DNA from: Aliidiomarina minuta
Lineage (GTDB): Bacteria; Pseudomonadota; Gammaproteobacteria; Enterobacterales; Alteromonadaceae
NCBI RefSeq assembly: GCF_003987145.1
Contig: NZ_PIPL01000001.1
Location: 372,001 to 436,000 of the forward strand
Direction: 5' to 3'
Length of the DNA stretch: 64,000 nucleotides
This document shows, in pieces, positions 8,101-19,200 of this stretch. Made by a program: the position numbers and the translations under genes. Numbering within the stretch: the first letter of the stretch is position 1; every line of letters begins with the position of its first letter. Under the pieces are notes generated by a model. It saw only the letters and a program-made list of their open reading frames with translations. It made no database searches and had not been told where the DNA came from.

Positions 8101-10470
8101 ATGCACACATATCTACCAATGAAGCGAAGCTTAATTGCTCTTTCGATAATTTCAGCTTTCTCATTTACATCTTTATCTGCCACAGCACAGGAAGCTGCAG
8201 ATCAGGAAAATGCCAGCGAAGAAGAAAGCGAGCAGTATGAATCCATTCGGGTTATGGGACGCAGTGTTTCCTACGCCAATACCACGTCGTCTGAAGAGAT
8301 GCAGTTGCAGCAAACCTCAATGACCAGTGCTTTATCAAGCATTAATAACCTGCCAGGTGTACTGGTCAACGAAGGTGACCCCTTCGGCTCTGATGAATGG
8401 TCTACCAGTGTGTCTATTCGTGGTTTTCAGCTTGACCTTGAGTCACAGCAGATAGGCATGACGGTTGACGGAATAGCAAACGGAAATTCCAACTACGGTG
8501 GCGGTACTAAAGCCAATCGCTTTATTGATACCGAGAACTTGCGTGCCAGTGAGGTATCTCAGGGGACAGCTGATATAAGCTCACGCTCGCACGAAGCTCT
8601 CGGTGGTACTCTTAACTTCACCAGTATCGACCCGACCTTTGAAGAAAAGTTCACCGTCAGCACAACCTGGGGTGAACACAATGCGCAAAAACTCTATGCT
8701 CGCTACGACACCGGCGAAATAGCACGGGACACTTTTGCCTGGGTTAGCGTATCAACTCAACAAAATGATGATTACATGGACGGTGCGGTCACCAACACTC
8801 GCGATCATTTTGCAGGTAAAATTATCAGTCGTGTCAATGACGTCGACTTGACGGGTTACTTTAGCTACGACGATGCGCAGGAATATACGTACCAGCGCCT
8901 GTACGGCTTAGAGCAATATCAACAGAATCCTGAGTGGGATGGTCTGACAAGTGACTGGTCAGGCATTCCTCACCAGGATCAGGCTTGGCGTGAAGGCTGG
9001 GTGACTGAGCGGGAAAACATATTCGGTTATCTTCAAGCTGAGTTTTTTGTGGGTGACGTAGAAGTCAGTACAAACGCTTATTATCATGAAAATGAAGGTA
9101 CTGGTAAGTGGATTCCACCTTATGTTGCTGATGTAACTGATGACGGTGAAGGCAATCCGCATTCTGAACTGGATCCTTCGACCACCGTTTATGGTGGCGA
9201 GGAGCAAGGCCTTATTTATTTCGTCAATAGAGACGGCGAATCAGTGTCTCCTATTGCAGGCTGTGAAAGTTCCATTACTTCTCCTTATGGCGGTGGCGGT
9301 CCTGAGGTTGATCCTGGCTGTTATGAGCAGGGCGCAACGCCAGTCAGCTCGCACCGTCATACCCACTACAACAAGCAGCGCTATGGCTTTAACGCTGATT
9401 TAACCTGGGAAACCAGCCTTGCCGGTATGCCAAACGTAGTTCGTGGTGGTATCTGGTATGAAGATTATCAGCGTGAAGAATATCGTGACTGGCATCAGAC
9501 GATTGATGCTTCAAACGGTCCACGTGCAGAGCATAACCCTTACTGGGTCCAGTACAGCCGCGAGTTTCCGGTTGAAACCTTCATGTATTACGCGGAAAAC
9601 GAATTGGATGCAGGCTTTGCTAAATTCCGTTTTGGCGTGAAAAAATACGATGTAGACGTAGCAAAAGAAGACCAGTTTGACGCTAGCAATGATTTGCAGG
9701 TTTCTTCTGATTCTGATGTTCTGGTATCTGCGGGTGTAGTGGCTCCGGTTACTGCCGTTCCTGGTTTGGAAGTCTTTGCTGGTTTTGCTGAAAACTATGC
9801 AGCTATTAAAGATACTGTGCTGGAAGCAGATGACAGTGACGTCAGCATGGTAGAACCAGAAACCGCTGATAACCTTGACCTTGGTCTGCGTTATTCATCG
9901 CCTGGTTTTAATGCCAGCCTGACGTATTACAACATTAAGTTTGAGAACCGTATCACTTTCATTACGCTTGAAGACATCAGCGGTATCGACTTTTTAGAGT
10001 CTGCAGCCGGTGCTTACATTAATGAAGGGGGGGTCGACTCTGAAGGTATTGAGGCCTCTGTTGATTATCGTTTAACCGATAATCTGGGCGTCTATGCGTC
10101 TTATACTTACAACGACTCTACCTATACGGATGAAAGCTTTGCCGGTAACCGGGTGCTGGGCAGTGCCAAAGACATGGCCGTACTTAGCTTTAATTATCGC
10201 AATGACGGTTTCTTTGCTGGTTTCAGCACTAAGTATGTAGGTTCGCGTTTTATGGACCAGGCAAATACTCAGCAAACCGATTCTTATGTCATCAGCGACC
10301 TGTATTTGGGTAAAGCAGTTTATGACGTAGGTCCTGGTGTTGATAACCTGGAATTTCGTTTCACTATTAACAACCTCTTTAATGAGCGTTATCTGGGCAC
10401 CTTAGCCCCGAGCGCTGGTTGGATTGGTGCACCACGCATCGCCGCTCTTAATATGAAGTTCGTGTTTTAA
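8101..10470 (+). CDS. TonB-dependent outer-membrane receptor, probably in the choline/betaine regulon
   Basis: 789-aa TonB-dependent receptor. The signal peptide ends near SATAQ (residue about 30). It is followed by a short TonB-box region (ESIRVMG), the plug domain (SVSIRGFQLDL, then GGTLNFTS) and a long beta-barrel ending in the usual terminal aromatic residue (LNMKFVF). The start at 8101 has an AGGA ribosome site; an internal ATG at 8119 would also give a signal peptide but lacks one. It is upstream of betI-betB-betA, separated by a strong terminator, and preceded by BetI-like operators. A role in bringing choline, betaine or a precursor across the outer membrane is inferred; siderophore uptake remains possible, although no Fur box was noticed. 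Confidence 0.85.
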   Translation: MHTYLPMKRSLIALSIISAFSFTSLSATAQEAADQENASEEESEQYESIRVMGRSVSYANTTSSEEMQLQQTSMTSALSSINNLPGVLVNEGDPFGSDEWSTSVSIRGFQLDLESQQIGMTVDGIANGNSNYGGGTKANRFIDTENLRASEVSQGTADISSRSHEALGGTLNFTSIDPTFEEKFTVSTTWGEHNAQKLYARYDTGEIARDTFAWVSVSTQQNDDYMDGAVTNTRDHFAGKIISRVNDVDLTGYFSYDDAQEYTYQRLYGLEQYQQNPEWDGLTSDWSGIPHQDQAWREGWVTERENIFGYLQAEFFVGDVEVSTNAYYHENEGTGKWIPPYVADVTDDGEGNPHSELDPSTTVYGGEEQGLIYFVNRDGESVSPIAGCESSITSPYGGGGPEVDPGCYEQGATPVSSHRHTHYNKQRYGFNADLTWETSLAGMPNVVRGGIWYEDYQREEYRDWHQTIDASNGPRAEHNPYWVQYSREFPVETFMYYAENELDAGFAKFRFGVKKYDVDVAKEDQFDASNDLQVSSDSDVLVSAGVVAPVTAVPGLEVFAGFAENYAAIKDTVLEADDSDVSMVEPETADNLDLGLRYSSPGFNASLTYYNIKFENRITFITLEDISGIDFLESAAGAYINEGGVDSEGIEASVDYRLTDNLGVYASYTYNDSTYTDESFAGNRVLGSAKDMAVLSFNYRNDGFFAGFSTKYVGSRFMDQANTQQTDSYVISDLYLGKAVYDVGPGVDNLEFRFTINNLFNERYLGTLAPSAGWIGAPRIAALNMKFVF

Positions 10471-10484
10471 TAGTGCTTAGTACT

Positions 10485-10517
10485 CCACATGCAGCCCTTG
10501 CTGCATGTGGTTTTTTT
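10485..10517 (+). terminator. Intrinsic terminator after the TonB receptor gene
   Basis: An 11-bp perfect stem (CCACATGCAGC / GCTGCATGTGG) with a CCTT loop is followed by seven T. It isolates the receptor transcript from betI. Confidence 0.92.
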
Positions 10518-10643
10518 ACTAACCCAAGTACGATCCTGTAGTATTAATAAGTTTTTATGATGTAACGGTGGCGTAGTGACAGAATATCACTTTCGTCTTT
10601 CTGCTTTAAAAGCTTATTAATCACTTATGGAATAGAGATAGCA

Positions 10644-11228
10644 ATGCCAAAAGTTGGAATGGAATTGGTTCGTCGGCAGCAGTTAATTGATGCCACGATC
10701 GAAGTTGTAGCCGAGGTGGGTTTACGCGGTGCCACTATTAATTTAATCAGCCGTAAAGCTGGCATGTCATCGGGAATTATCAGCCATTACTTTGGCGGTA
10801 AACAAGCGCTGATCGAAGCCTCCGTGCGTTACTTGCTGTCCAGGCTACGAATGGAAGAGTCGCCGGACACACCGCTGGAACGACTGATGAAGATTGTTGA
10901 TCTGAACTTTTCAAAAGTTCAGCAGGCCGACCCCAGCACCAAAACCTGGCTGAGCTTCTGGGGACAGTCGATGCATGACGTCGACTTGTATCGCCTGCAG
11001 GAAGTGAATAAACGACGTTTGGTAAGCAATTTAAGATACAGCTTTAAACAGTTAATGGAACCCGAACGGGCCGCTGAAGAAGCTGAAATCACGGCCGCTT
11101 TGATTGACGGTTTCTGGCTACGCTGTGCGTTAAGCCGGGCCAATGAAGCCAAATTCGAAGCCGCTAGAAAGCATATAAAAAATTACATTATTGCGGTATT
11201 AGAAAACCAGGAAAAATTAACCAATTAG
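10644..11228 (+). CDS. betI: Transcriptional repressor BetI
   Basis: TetR-family choline-responsive repressor (194 aa, standard BetI length). The N-terminal helix-turn-helix (about residues 25-50: GATINLISRKAGMSSGIISHYFGGK) matches BetI closely (named by its ends GATINLI to HYFGGK). The C-terminal part carries the BetI-type LWLR/FWLRCALS helix. It is the first gene of betI-betB-betA-transporter. The ribosome site is weak (TAGAGAT). It probably controls its own operon and, through the operators at 7979-8030, the TonB receptor gene. Confidence 0.93.
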   Translation: MPKVGMELVRRQQLIDATIEVVAEVGLRGATINLISRKAGMSSGIISHYFGGKQALIEASVRYLLSRLRMEESPDTPLERLMKIVDLNFSKVQQADPSTKTWLSFWGQSMHDVDLYRLQEVNKRRLVSNLRYSFKQLMEPERAAEEAEITAALIDGFWLRCALSRANEAKFEAARKHIKNYIIAVLENQEKLTN

Positions 11229-11247
11229 CGAGTTAAAACGGGAGTTT

Positions 11248-12714
11248 GTGTTGTCTACTGAGTTACTTAAAAACTATGTCCACGGCCAGTTTGCCAGTAC
11301 GCAAAGTGGTGTTACTTTCGACGTAATCAACCCCGCCACCGGCGCGATGATTTACCCAGTAGAGCAGGCCGATGAGCCACTGATGGAAGCTGCCTTAAGC
11401 AGTGCGGCCGAAGGTTTTAAACTCTGGTCAGCCACTCCCGCTATTGAACGTGCCCGTATTTTGCAACGCGCAGCAGCTTTGTTGCGTGAACATAACGACG
11501 AGCTGGCCCGCCTGGAAGTGCTGGATACCGGCAAACCCTGGCAGGAAGCCTGCGAAGTAGATGTGCAAACCGGCGCCGACGCCATTGAGTACTTTGCTAA
11601 TTTGTGTCCTTCGTTAATGGGCGAACAGCAAAGCGTGGGCGACGACTTCTTTTACACCCGTGAAGAACCTCTGGGCATTTGTCTGGGCATTGGTGCCTGG
11701 AACTATCCTTTACAAATTGCCTGTTGGAAATCCGCCGCAGCTCTGGCGGCTGGCAACAGCATGATCTTCAAACCGTCTGAAGAAACCCCACGTGGCGCCG
11801 CTATGCTGGCTCAGATATTCAGCGAAGCTGGAGTGCCTGATGGCGTTTTCAACGTCGTACAGGGCGATGCCGATGTGGGTAAATACCTGGTTAATCATTC
11901 AGCCATTGCCAAAGTGTCCTTAACCGGCGAAGTTGGCACCGGTAAAAAAGTCATGGCCGCTGCCGCCGGCAGCTTAAAAGCCGTGACCATGGAGCTGGGT
12001 GGTAAGTCGCCGATGATTATTTTTGACGATGCGGATCTGGATGAAGCCGTGACCGGCGCCATGATGGGCAACTTTTACACCCAGGGCGAAGTCTGCACCA
12101 ATGGCACCCGGGTGTTTGTGCATGAGTCTATGTATGACGCCTTTGTTGAGCGATTGGTGCAGCGCACTGAAAGCAATATTATCGCCGCCGATCCTATGGA
12201 TCCTAAGACCAACCTGGGCGCCTTAATCTCCAGAAAACACATGCAAAGCGTGCTGGATTATATTGAAACCGGTAAGCAGGAAGGAGCGACCTTGTTGACC
12301 GGTGGTACTCAGCTGCATCCCGAGGGTTGTGAGAACGGCTTTTTTGTAGCGCCTACGGTATTTACCAACTGCAGCGATGAGATGACCATCTGCCGCGAAG
12401 AAATATTCGGTCCTGTGATGTCTGTATTGACCTTCACCGATGAAGATGACGTCATTCAACGGGCGAATAACACCGAGTTTGGCCTGGCCGCTGGGGTGTT
12501 CACTAAAGATATCCGCCGGGCGCACCGGGTCATCGCTCAGATGCAAGCCGGTATCTGCTGGATCAACGCCTGGGGCAATTCACCTGCAGAAATGCCGGTG
12601 GGTGGTTACAAGCAATCCGGTATTGGCCGCGAAAACGGCGTGCAAACGCTGAAATCCTACACCCAGACCAAGTCCGTCTATGTCGGCATGCAGCCACTGG
12701 AAGGTCCGTTTTAA
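11248..12714 (+). CDS. betB: Betaine-aldehyde dehydrogenase BetB
   Basis: NAD(P)-dependent aldehyde dehydrogenase (about 488 aa) that oxidises betaine aldehyde to glycine betaine. Visible are the catalytic glutamate motif (MELGGKSPM) and the catalytic cysteine motif (QGEVCTNGTRVFV), with the betaine-aldehyde-type NAC region and the terminal EMPVGGYKQSGIGRENG. There are two non-ATG starts: GTG at 11248 is only 3 bp from GGGAG, whereas TTG at 11251 has 6-bp spacing and may be the true start. The stop overlaps the betA ATG by one base, showing translational coupling. Confidence 0.94.
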   Translation: MLSTELLKNYVHGQFASTQSGVTFDVINPATGAMIYPVEQADEPLMEAALSSAAEGFKLWSATPAIERARILQRAAALLREHNDELARLEVLDTGKPWQEACEVDVQTGADAIEYFANLCPSLMGEQQSVGDDFFYTREEPLGICLGIGAWNYPLQIACWKSAAALAAGNSMIFKPSEETPRGAAMLAQIFSEAGVPDGVFNVVQGDADVGKYLVNHSAIAKVSLTGEVGTGKKVMAAAAGSLKAVTMELGGKSPMIIFDDADLDEAVTGAMMGNFYTQGEVCTNGTRVFVHESMYDAFVERLVQRTESNIIAADPMDPKTNLGALISRKHMQSVLDYIETGKQEGATLLTGGTQLHPEGCENGFFVAPTVFTNCSDEMTICREEIFGPVMSVLTFTDEDDVIQRANNTEFGLAAGVFTKDIRRAHRVIAQMQAGICWINAWGNSPAEMPVGGYKQSGIGRENGVQTLKSYTQTKSVYVGMQPLEGPF

Positions 12715-14402
12715 TGCTGCAGTTCAGTGATTACGATTACATTATTGTCGGCGCCGGCTCGGCCGGCTGTGTGCTGGCCAATCGGCTGACTGAAGATGCC
12801 AATTGCGAAGTCCTCTTGCTGGAAACCGGAGGCTCTGATCGCAGTATCTTTATTCAGATGCCAACAGCCTTGTCGATTCCGATGAACACTAAAAAGTACG
12901 CCTGGCAGTATCACAGCGAACCCGAACCTTATTTAAACAACCGCCAGATGCACTGCCCACGGGGCAAAGTGCTGGGCGGGTCCTCGTCTATTAACGGCAT
13001 GGTTTATGTGCGCGGTCATGCTAAAGACTTTGACGAGTGGGAGGCCAGCGGCGCGGAAGGCTGGAATTATCAGCAGTGCCTGCCGTATTTCAAAAAAGCC
13101 GAAGACTGGGCTTTTACTCCCGATGCATACCGCAATCAGGGCGGTCCTTTAGCGGTGAATAACGGCAATAATATGCAGAACCCTTTGTATAAAGCCTTTA
13201 TCAAGGCAGGGGTGGAAGCCGGTTATATGGAAACCGCGGATTATAATGGCAAGCAGCAGGAGGGTTTCGGCCCCATGCACATGACCATTAAAAAAGGTGT
13301 CCGTTGGTCTGCCGCCAACGCTTACCTGAAACCCGCCATGCAACGACCCAATCTGCACGTGCAAACCGGCGTGCAGGTAGATCAGGTGTTATTAGAAGGC
13401 AATCAGGCCACCGGCGTGCGTTTTCAGCATGACAAAGAGCAATACAGCGTAAAGGCCCGCCGTGAAGTCATTCTGAGCGCAGGCCCCATAGGTTCGCCAC
13501 AGATATTGCAACTCTCCGGCATTGGCGACAAAGAGACCCTGGACCAAGCCGGCGTCGAGCTGCGCCACCAGCTGCCTGGAGTAGGGCAGAACCTGCAGGA
13601 TCATCTGGAATTTTACTTCCAGTACAAGTGCCGTCAGCCGCTGACCTTAAACAGCAAGCTGGGGCCTTTCAGCAAACTGGCCATAGGCGTGCGCTGGTTG
13701 TTATTTAAAACCGGTCTCGGCGCCACCAATCATTTTGAATCCTGTGGTTTTATTCGCTCCAAAGCCGGTATTGAATGGCCGGATCTGCAATACCACTTTT
13801 TGCCTGCGGCCATGCGTTATGACGGCCGTTCAGCCTTTGCCGGGCACGGTTTTCAGTTGCATATCGGGCACAACAAACCGAAAAGCCGCGGTTGGGTGAA
13901 AATCAAATCCAACCAGGCCACCACAGCCCCGCAAATTCAGTTTAACTATTTACAGCATCCGGACGACATTGAAGCCTTTCGAGCGTGCGTGCGTTTGTCC
14001 CGGGAAATCATTGCTCAGCCTGCGATGGACCCGTATCGCGGCGAAGAAATTCAGCCCGGCGCCAAAGTAGTTAGCGACGAAGAAATCGATGCCTTTGTGC
14101 GAGAGTCGGTAGAAAGCGCTTATCATCCCTGTGGCAGCTGCAAAATGGGCTCAGTAGAGGATGAGTGGGCGGTAGTCGATAACCAGACCCGGGTGCATGG
14201 TATTAAGGGCTTACGGGTTGTGGATTCGTCGATTTTCCCGACCATACCCAACGGTAACCTGAATGCACCCACTATTATGCTGGCTGAACGAGCCGCCGAT
14301 ATGATTAAAGAGCAGACACCAGCAGCCACCAATGAAGTTGAAGTCGCGCTGGATGCTCAGTGGCAACACAGCCAGCGGCCCAATGCTCCGGCGCGTGGGT
14401 AA
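12714..14402 (+). CDS. betA: Choline dehydrogenase BetA
   Basis: FAD-dependent GMC oxidoreductase (562 aa) that oxidises choline to betaine aldehyde at the inner membrane, feeding BetB. The N-terminal dinucleotide fold is GAGSAG at residues 13-18. GMC signature 1 is PRGKVLGGSSSINGMVYVRG (residues about 82-101) and signature 2 is GPIGSPQILQLSGIG. The catalytic histidine region is ESAYHPCGSCKMG, and the C-terminal FPTIPNGNLNAPTIMLAERAAD completes the family pattern. The start overlaps the betB stop (TAATG), and the transporter gene begins 5 bp after its stop. Confidence 0.96.
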   Translation: MLQFSDYDYIIVGAGSAGCVLANRLTEDANCEVLLLETGGSDRSIFIQMPTALSIPMNTKKYAWQYHSEPEPYLNNRQMHCPRGKVLGGSSSINGMVYVRGHAKDFDEWEASGAEGWNYQQCLPYFKKAEDWAFTPDAYRNQGGPLAVNNGNNMQNPLYKAFIKAGVEAGYMETADYNGKQQEGFGPMHMTIKKGVRWSAANAYLKPAMQRPNLHVQTGVQVDQVLLEGNQATGVRFQHDKEQYSVKARREVILSAGPIGSPQILQLSGIGDKETLDQAGVELRHQLPGVGQNLQDHLEFYFQYKCRQPLTLNSKLGPFSKLAIGVRWLLFKTGLGATNHFESCGFIRSKAGIEWPDLQYHFLPAAMRYDGRSAFAGHGFQLHIGHNKPKSRGWVKIKSNQATTAPQIQFNYLQHPDDIEAFRACVRLSREIIAQPAMDPYRGEEIQPGAKVVSDEEIDAFVRESVESAYHPCGSCKMGSVEDEWAVVDNQTRVHGIKGLRVVDSSIFPTIPNGNLNAPTIMLAERAADMIKEQTPAATNEVEVALDAQWQHSQRPNAPARG

Positions 14403-14407
14403 CTGAT

Positions 14408-15598
14408 ATGCTGACTCTGGTAGGCGTGGGCATGATCTGCTCTTTAACCATAGTAGTGATTATTCTGCTGCGTTGGGGCCAATTGCCACTGCAGGGCAAA
14501 ATACCGGTGTCCACCTGGGTGTTTGTGGCTATCTTGTTTACCTCAGGTTTGGATGTGGGTTTGATCATGTTCCCGCTCACCGAATTCCCGGTGTATGACA
14601 ACCTTGAGGAAAACGGCGAATACGCCTTTGCCAATCCCTTAGCTATTGAGTTTGGCTTCTGGGGCTTTATGATCTGGGCGATTTATTTTCTGACCTGTTT
14701 CTACTTTTGCGCACTGGAACCTAAGCTGCAGTTCTTTCAGATCACCTGGGTAAAATGGCTCAATAACATTGTCATTATCGGCACCTGTGCTTTCACCGCG
14801 CACTTACTGTTTGCCAACTTAAGCTGGTATCTGCCAGCCCTGGCAGGGGACAACGACTTTTCCTACATCTATTTAGCCATTGTTGGACTGACCATACTGG
14901 CTGCGGTGTATTCAAGTACTGAGCTTAAGTTTGTCAAAATTCTCAGCATAAGCTCCGGCGGTTTGTTTTTCATTCTGACCATCAGCCTTGGCACCTACGC
15001 CATGATGCAGCCAGGCATAGACGCCGGCGATTACTTAAATACATTGCCGTTGTTAACCGATTATTTCGCCCACTTACATGAGTTTGTATTGCCCATTAAC
15101 GACTACCACGCTTTTTACCTGTTCTGGTGGTTCGCCTGGAGCATCATGATAGGGCAGTTTACCGCACGTTTTGTCGGCAATATGCGCACCATCACGCTGT
15201 TCCTGCACATGCTGATTTGGCCGTCCATTTCATTAGCGCTCTGGTTTAGCGTGCTCTATCTGTTTTACACTAACGGCATCGACACCTCAGGCGCTATCAA
15301 CCTGGCCATGGTCGCCGTCGGCATAGTGTTCGTGCTTAACTCGCTCGACTCATTGATACGTTTATATTCAGACAACCTCAACCTGACCGTAGCCCGCTAC
15401 GGCAAACCCAGGTACATACTGCTGCATGCAACACTCATGATGAGCCTGACCACCTTATTCGGTCTGCAGTTCATACGTATCCAATGGGTAGGTGCCATAG
15501 TGATAGGCATCGGCTTCTGCTGCGCCATCTACCTGGCAAAATCAGACAAACGAGCACAATTACCCGCCGCCGATGTTCTTATGAAACTAAAGAGGTAG
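14408..15598 (+). CDS. BCCT-type choline/betaine transporter, short form
   Basis: A 396-aa integral membrane protein with about ten to twelve hydrophobic helices. The BCCT signature is present in FYLFWWFAWSIMIGQFTARF (near residue 220), matching the family's tryptophan-rich segment. It is clearly shorter than the usual 500-plus residues of BetT, BetP and OpuD, and lacks the long charged tails. The start at 14408 is chosen over an ORF start at 14360 because the latter lies inside betA and this one gives MLTLVGVGMICS with a helix at once. It is the last gene of the bet operon, probably importing choline. Substrate is inferred from context. Confidence 0.78.
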   Translation: MLTLVGVGMICSLTIVVIILLRWGQLPLQGKIPVSTWVFVAILFTSGLDVGLIMFPLTEFPVYDNLEENGEYAFANPLAIEFGFWGFMIWAIYFLTCFYFCALEPKLQFFQITWVKWLNNIVIIGTCAFTAHLLFANLSWYLPALAGDNDFSYIYLAIVGLTILAAVYSSTELKFVKILSISSGGLFFILTISLGTYAMMQPGIDAGDYLNTLPLLTDYFAHLHEFVLPINDYHAFYLFWWFAWSIMIGQFTARFVGNMRTITLFLHMLIWPSISLALWFSVLYLFYTNGIDTSGAINLAMVAVGIVFVLNSLDSLIRLYSDNLNLTVARYGKPRYILLHATLMMSLTTLFGLQFIRIQWVGAIVIGIGFCCAIYLAKSDKRAQLPAADVLMKLKR

Positions 15599-15621
15599 CC
15601 ACAAGGCTACTTCTTTAGTTT
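15584..15621 (+). terminator. Terminator of the bet operon
   Basis: A 17-bp stem (AAACTAAAGAGGTAGCC with its complement, one G-U pair) and an ACAA loop. The 5' arm contains the transporter's TAG stop codon. The tract after the stem is short (TTTAGTTTATCC). Confidence 0.8.
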
Positions 15622-15668
15622 ATCCACACCCCGTAATACCCATATCTGAATAAAGACCGCCAGCACGC

Positions 15669-15894
15669 TTTGCTATTGCGACCACGAGTTAAGTCTAGTA
15701 AGGTCAATAACATAATAACAACATCGCCAGGGATATCAGGCATAGTGAATGGATAAAATGAGTAAGCTCATTTTGTTTCTCAAGGGATACAGTCTCGCCA
15801 TCAGAAATCTTTCGCTATTTCAATTATCTGGAGTCGTTTTAGCCTTATATGCGAGGCAGGGGAAGCGTGCTGGCACACTATTAAAATGTTATGC
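15669..15894 (+). repeat. About 225-bp repeated element, copy 1
   Basis: Copy 2 is at 25462-25686. The left part is strongly conserved (TTTGCTATTGC, then GTAAGGTCAATAACATAATAA, then GCCAGGGATATCAGGC) and so is the right end (GTGCTGGCACACTAT, 6-7 bases, TGTTATG), while the middle differs. The ends form an imperfect inverted repeat (ATAACAT, 11-12 bases, GCCAG on the left; its complement on the right), so it could be a very long attC variant or a MITE-like element. Both copies stand at the left edge of a cassette array. Confidence 0.75.
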
Positions 15895-16262
15895 CTTATA
15901 GAAAATAGAATGCTCGAGCTTAAATTAAAAAATTAAGGAAAATTGCAGTCCATTGAGCAATTTTTCAAGCCAAGTTTTAGGAGCTTGAACCTTTTGACTC
16001 AGTCATACCGCTTTGTGAGCCTGTATCTAACATTGCAAAGAGAAATTTAGATTCGATAATTTTTCAGTTTGTTGATCAAGGTTAATACATTGACACAAAG
16101 CTTTGGTCGGAAACTCGCAATTTAAAAACAGATAGAGAAGGCTACGAAAATACCAAGCAACGAATAGCAGCAACCTCTGTTTTTTTCTCCTGCAGTGGAA
16201 TGTAGTATCTCATAGAGGTCACTAGGCTTTAACAAATTTATATGAATGTAGGATCGATAAAA
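15895..16262. other. Intergenic stretch before the NTPase gene
   Basis: 368 bp of AT-rich sequence with no supportable gene. A TTGACA hexamer occurs at 16090-16095 without a good -10 at normal spacing. The promoter of the long NTPase gene should lie here, but I could not place it. Confidence 0.4.
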
Positions 16263-19200
16263 ATGGAACCTGTCACAATAGCAGTTGGCGGAGTAACTTA
16301 TTACGTTGCCACAAAATTCATAGACCAATTCATAACACAAGAGGGATATGGTTATGTTCGCAATCTTTTTTTTCCAAAGCACAGGTATGTAGACGGGCTT
16401 TATCAGCTTATTGAGGAAACAACTTTAGAGTTTGAAGCTGAATACCCAATAGATTCAGACAAGGTTCCATTTTATCACTCTCAGCCGTTATTTGACGTCC
16501 TGAATGAATATGTCTTATTTAGAGGGTTACCTGACAAATCGGAATTGATTGATAAGTTTAATGAATACCCAAATGTATTGCCTCCAACGCAACAGCAACT
16601 TGAGCGTTTTTATGCGATTTTAACGCTTAAGATAAATAACTGTGAAAAGTTGAAAAAACTTTATTTTGAAGAGGTTTATAAAGAAAAAATATTCGATATC
16701 AGTAATGAAATATTACAGGTAAAGCTCATACTGCAATCATTAGATGAGAAGTTAACATTTCAGTTGAGCAATGATTGGTTAAATGAAAAAAACGCACTGG
16801 CAATTGCCGATCTAGGAGGGCGATATACACCTGAGCTAAATTTAAAACTTGAGATTGCCAAGGTATTTGAGGGCCTTGGACGGACCCAGGCATTTTCTGA
16901 TATGTTTTATTCACATATCGATAGTTTTCTTATAAAAGGTAATAAACTTCGCCAATGTGATGAAATTGCAACACAATTATCCGCAATAGCTGAGTCGTTA
17001 AACAACATTTCTAACCTCTATAAAGAAATGGATATTCCTAAATTAAGTGAAGTTCCAACGAATGAGTTTATAGATAGTGTTTCCAGATGCCATGAAGCCA
17101 TTAATGAGTCGGAATCAGTACTGTGGGAGTTGCGGGAAAAGGCCAAAAAAGAAGATAAAACTAATCACTACAGCGATAAGTATTCATCTACTTTGAGAGA
17201 GCTGCGGGAGCTTGATTATGCGTGCAATAATCTACTTTCATTTATTAACTCATTAACAGTCAAGTTAGCTAACAACCCCTTCTTACTTCTCGAAGGAAAA
17301 GCTGGAATAGGTAAATCTCATTTACTTGCTGACGTTATTAAAAATCGAATTGCCTCGGGTCACCCTTCTCTATTTATTCTAGGTCAACAGCTTACTTTAG
17401 ATGAATCGCCTTGGTCACAAATCTTTAAGAGGTTACAGCTTAAAGTTACTTCTCGTGAGTTCCTAGAAAAGTTGAATTTATTGGGTCAAAAAGCAGGGAA
17501 TAGAGTCTTAATCTTTATTGATGCTATAAATGAAGGAAATGGCAACAAATTCTGGAATGATAACATCAACAGTTTTGTGGATGAAATCAAGGAGTTTGAA
17601 TGGCTAGGTCTGACCTTGTCAATCAGAACAACATATAAAAATGTGACAATTTCAGATGAGAACTTGGAACGCAATAATTTTGAAGTTCATGAGCATATTG
17701 GATTTCAAAATGTCGAGTTGGAGGCAGTTAATTTATTTTATGACTACTACAACATAGAGAGACCTTCGTCACCAAATCTTAACCCAGAGTTTAAAAACCC
17801 TCTATTTCTTAAATTGTTGTGTGAGGGGGTTAAGAAAAATGGCTTAACTAGAGTGCCTGTTGGATTTAATGGTATTTCAAATATTCTGAATTTTTTAGTG
17901 GAAGGAGTAAATAAGTCATTAGCATCACCCAAAAAATACGCGTTCGACCCCGGCTTCCCCCTTGTAAGAGACGCCCTCAACGAAATAGTAAAAGTTAAAT
18001 TGAGTATTGGTAGTAGCAATATTTCACTTAAAGATGCTCATGCGGCGGTTCAATCTGTTGTTAATGATTATGTTACTGGTAAAACTTTTCTTAGCGCCTT
18101 AATTGATGAAGGATTGCTGACTAAAGGCATAGTTAGACATGATGATAACTCTACCGAGGAAGTGGTGTATGTGGCTTTTGAAAGGTTTGATGATCACTTA
18201 ACAGTCAAGTTCTTATTAGACGATGTTGAAAATATCGAAAATGAATTTAAAACTGATGGTCGCCTGAAAAGCTATTTTAAAGATGAATCTGACTTTTACA
18301 GACACTCGGGGATAGTTGAGGCACTATCCATTCAACTACCAGAAAGGTTTGGGAAAGAGCTATATGAATTATTGCCTGAGTTTAGTGAGAATCATAACTT
18401 ACTAGAAGCATTTATTGAAAGTTTGCTTTGGCGAGACATCAATGCCATTGATTTCGAAAAAATAAAACCTTTTATCAATGAGCAAGTATTTAAGTTTAAC
18501 AATAGCTTTGATCATTTTCTAGAAGCAATTATCTCAATCTCAGGGTTAGTTGATCACCCCTTCAATGCTAATTTCTTGCATAGTTGGTTAATGCAGTACT
18601 CTTTAGCCGATCGAGATGCATTTTGGACGACAAAACTCAAATATAAATATAGTGAAGACTCTGCATTTAGGCATCTAATAGATTGGGCGTGGGCTAGGAC
18701 AGATAAAAGCTACATTTCAGACGAGTCAATCGAGTTGGTGGCCACTAGTTTATGTTGGTTTTTAACGTCGAGTAATAGAGAGCTTCGCGATTGTTCTACC
18801 AAGGCTTTAGTGAGTTTACTAGAAAATAGAATCTATGTTTTGACAAAAGTAATCGATAAGTTTGATGGGGTAAATGACCCTTATGTTTGGGAAAGAATAT
18901 TTGCAGTTGCGTTAGGCTGTACATTGCGAACTGATAATGTTCAGGAATTAAAATGTTTAGCCGAAACTGTTTATCACAAAGTATTTTGTACTGAATATGT
19001 GTATCCAAATATTTTACTCAGAGATTATGCGAGAGAAATCATCGAATTTGCTATTCACTCCGGGCTGGTTCTTGACGATATTGAACTGGCTAAAACTAAA
19101 CCTCCATATAATAGTAGTTGGCCTGATGAAATTCCTTCAAAAGAAGAATTAAAGTCCCTTTATGACAGAGACCCCTATTGGACACTTTGGGGCTCGATTA

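Noticed and set aside
10518..10643. BetI operator before betI
   Set aside because: No ATTGAA/TTCAAT dyad is present in this gap, unlike the region before the TonB receptor.
16090..16130. TTGACA as promoter of the STAND NTPase gene
   Set aside because: No acceptable -10 at 16-18 bp spacing.
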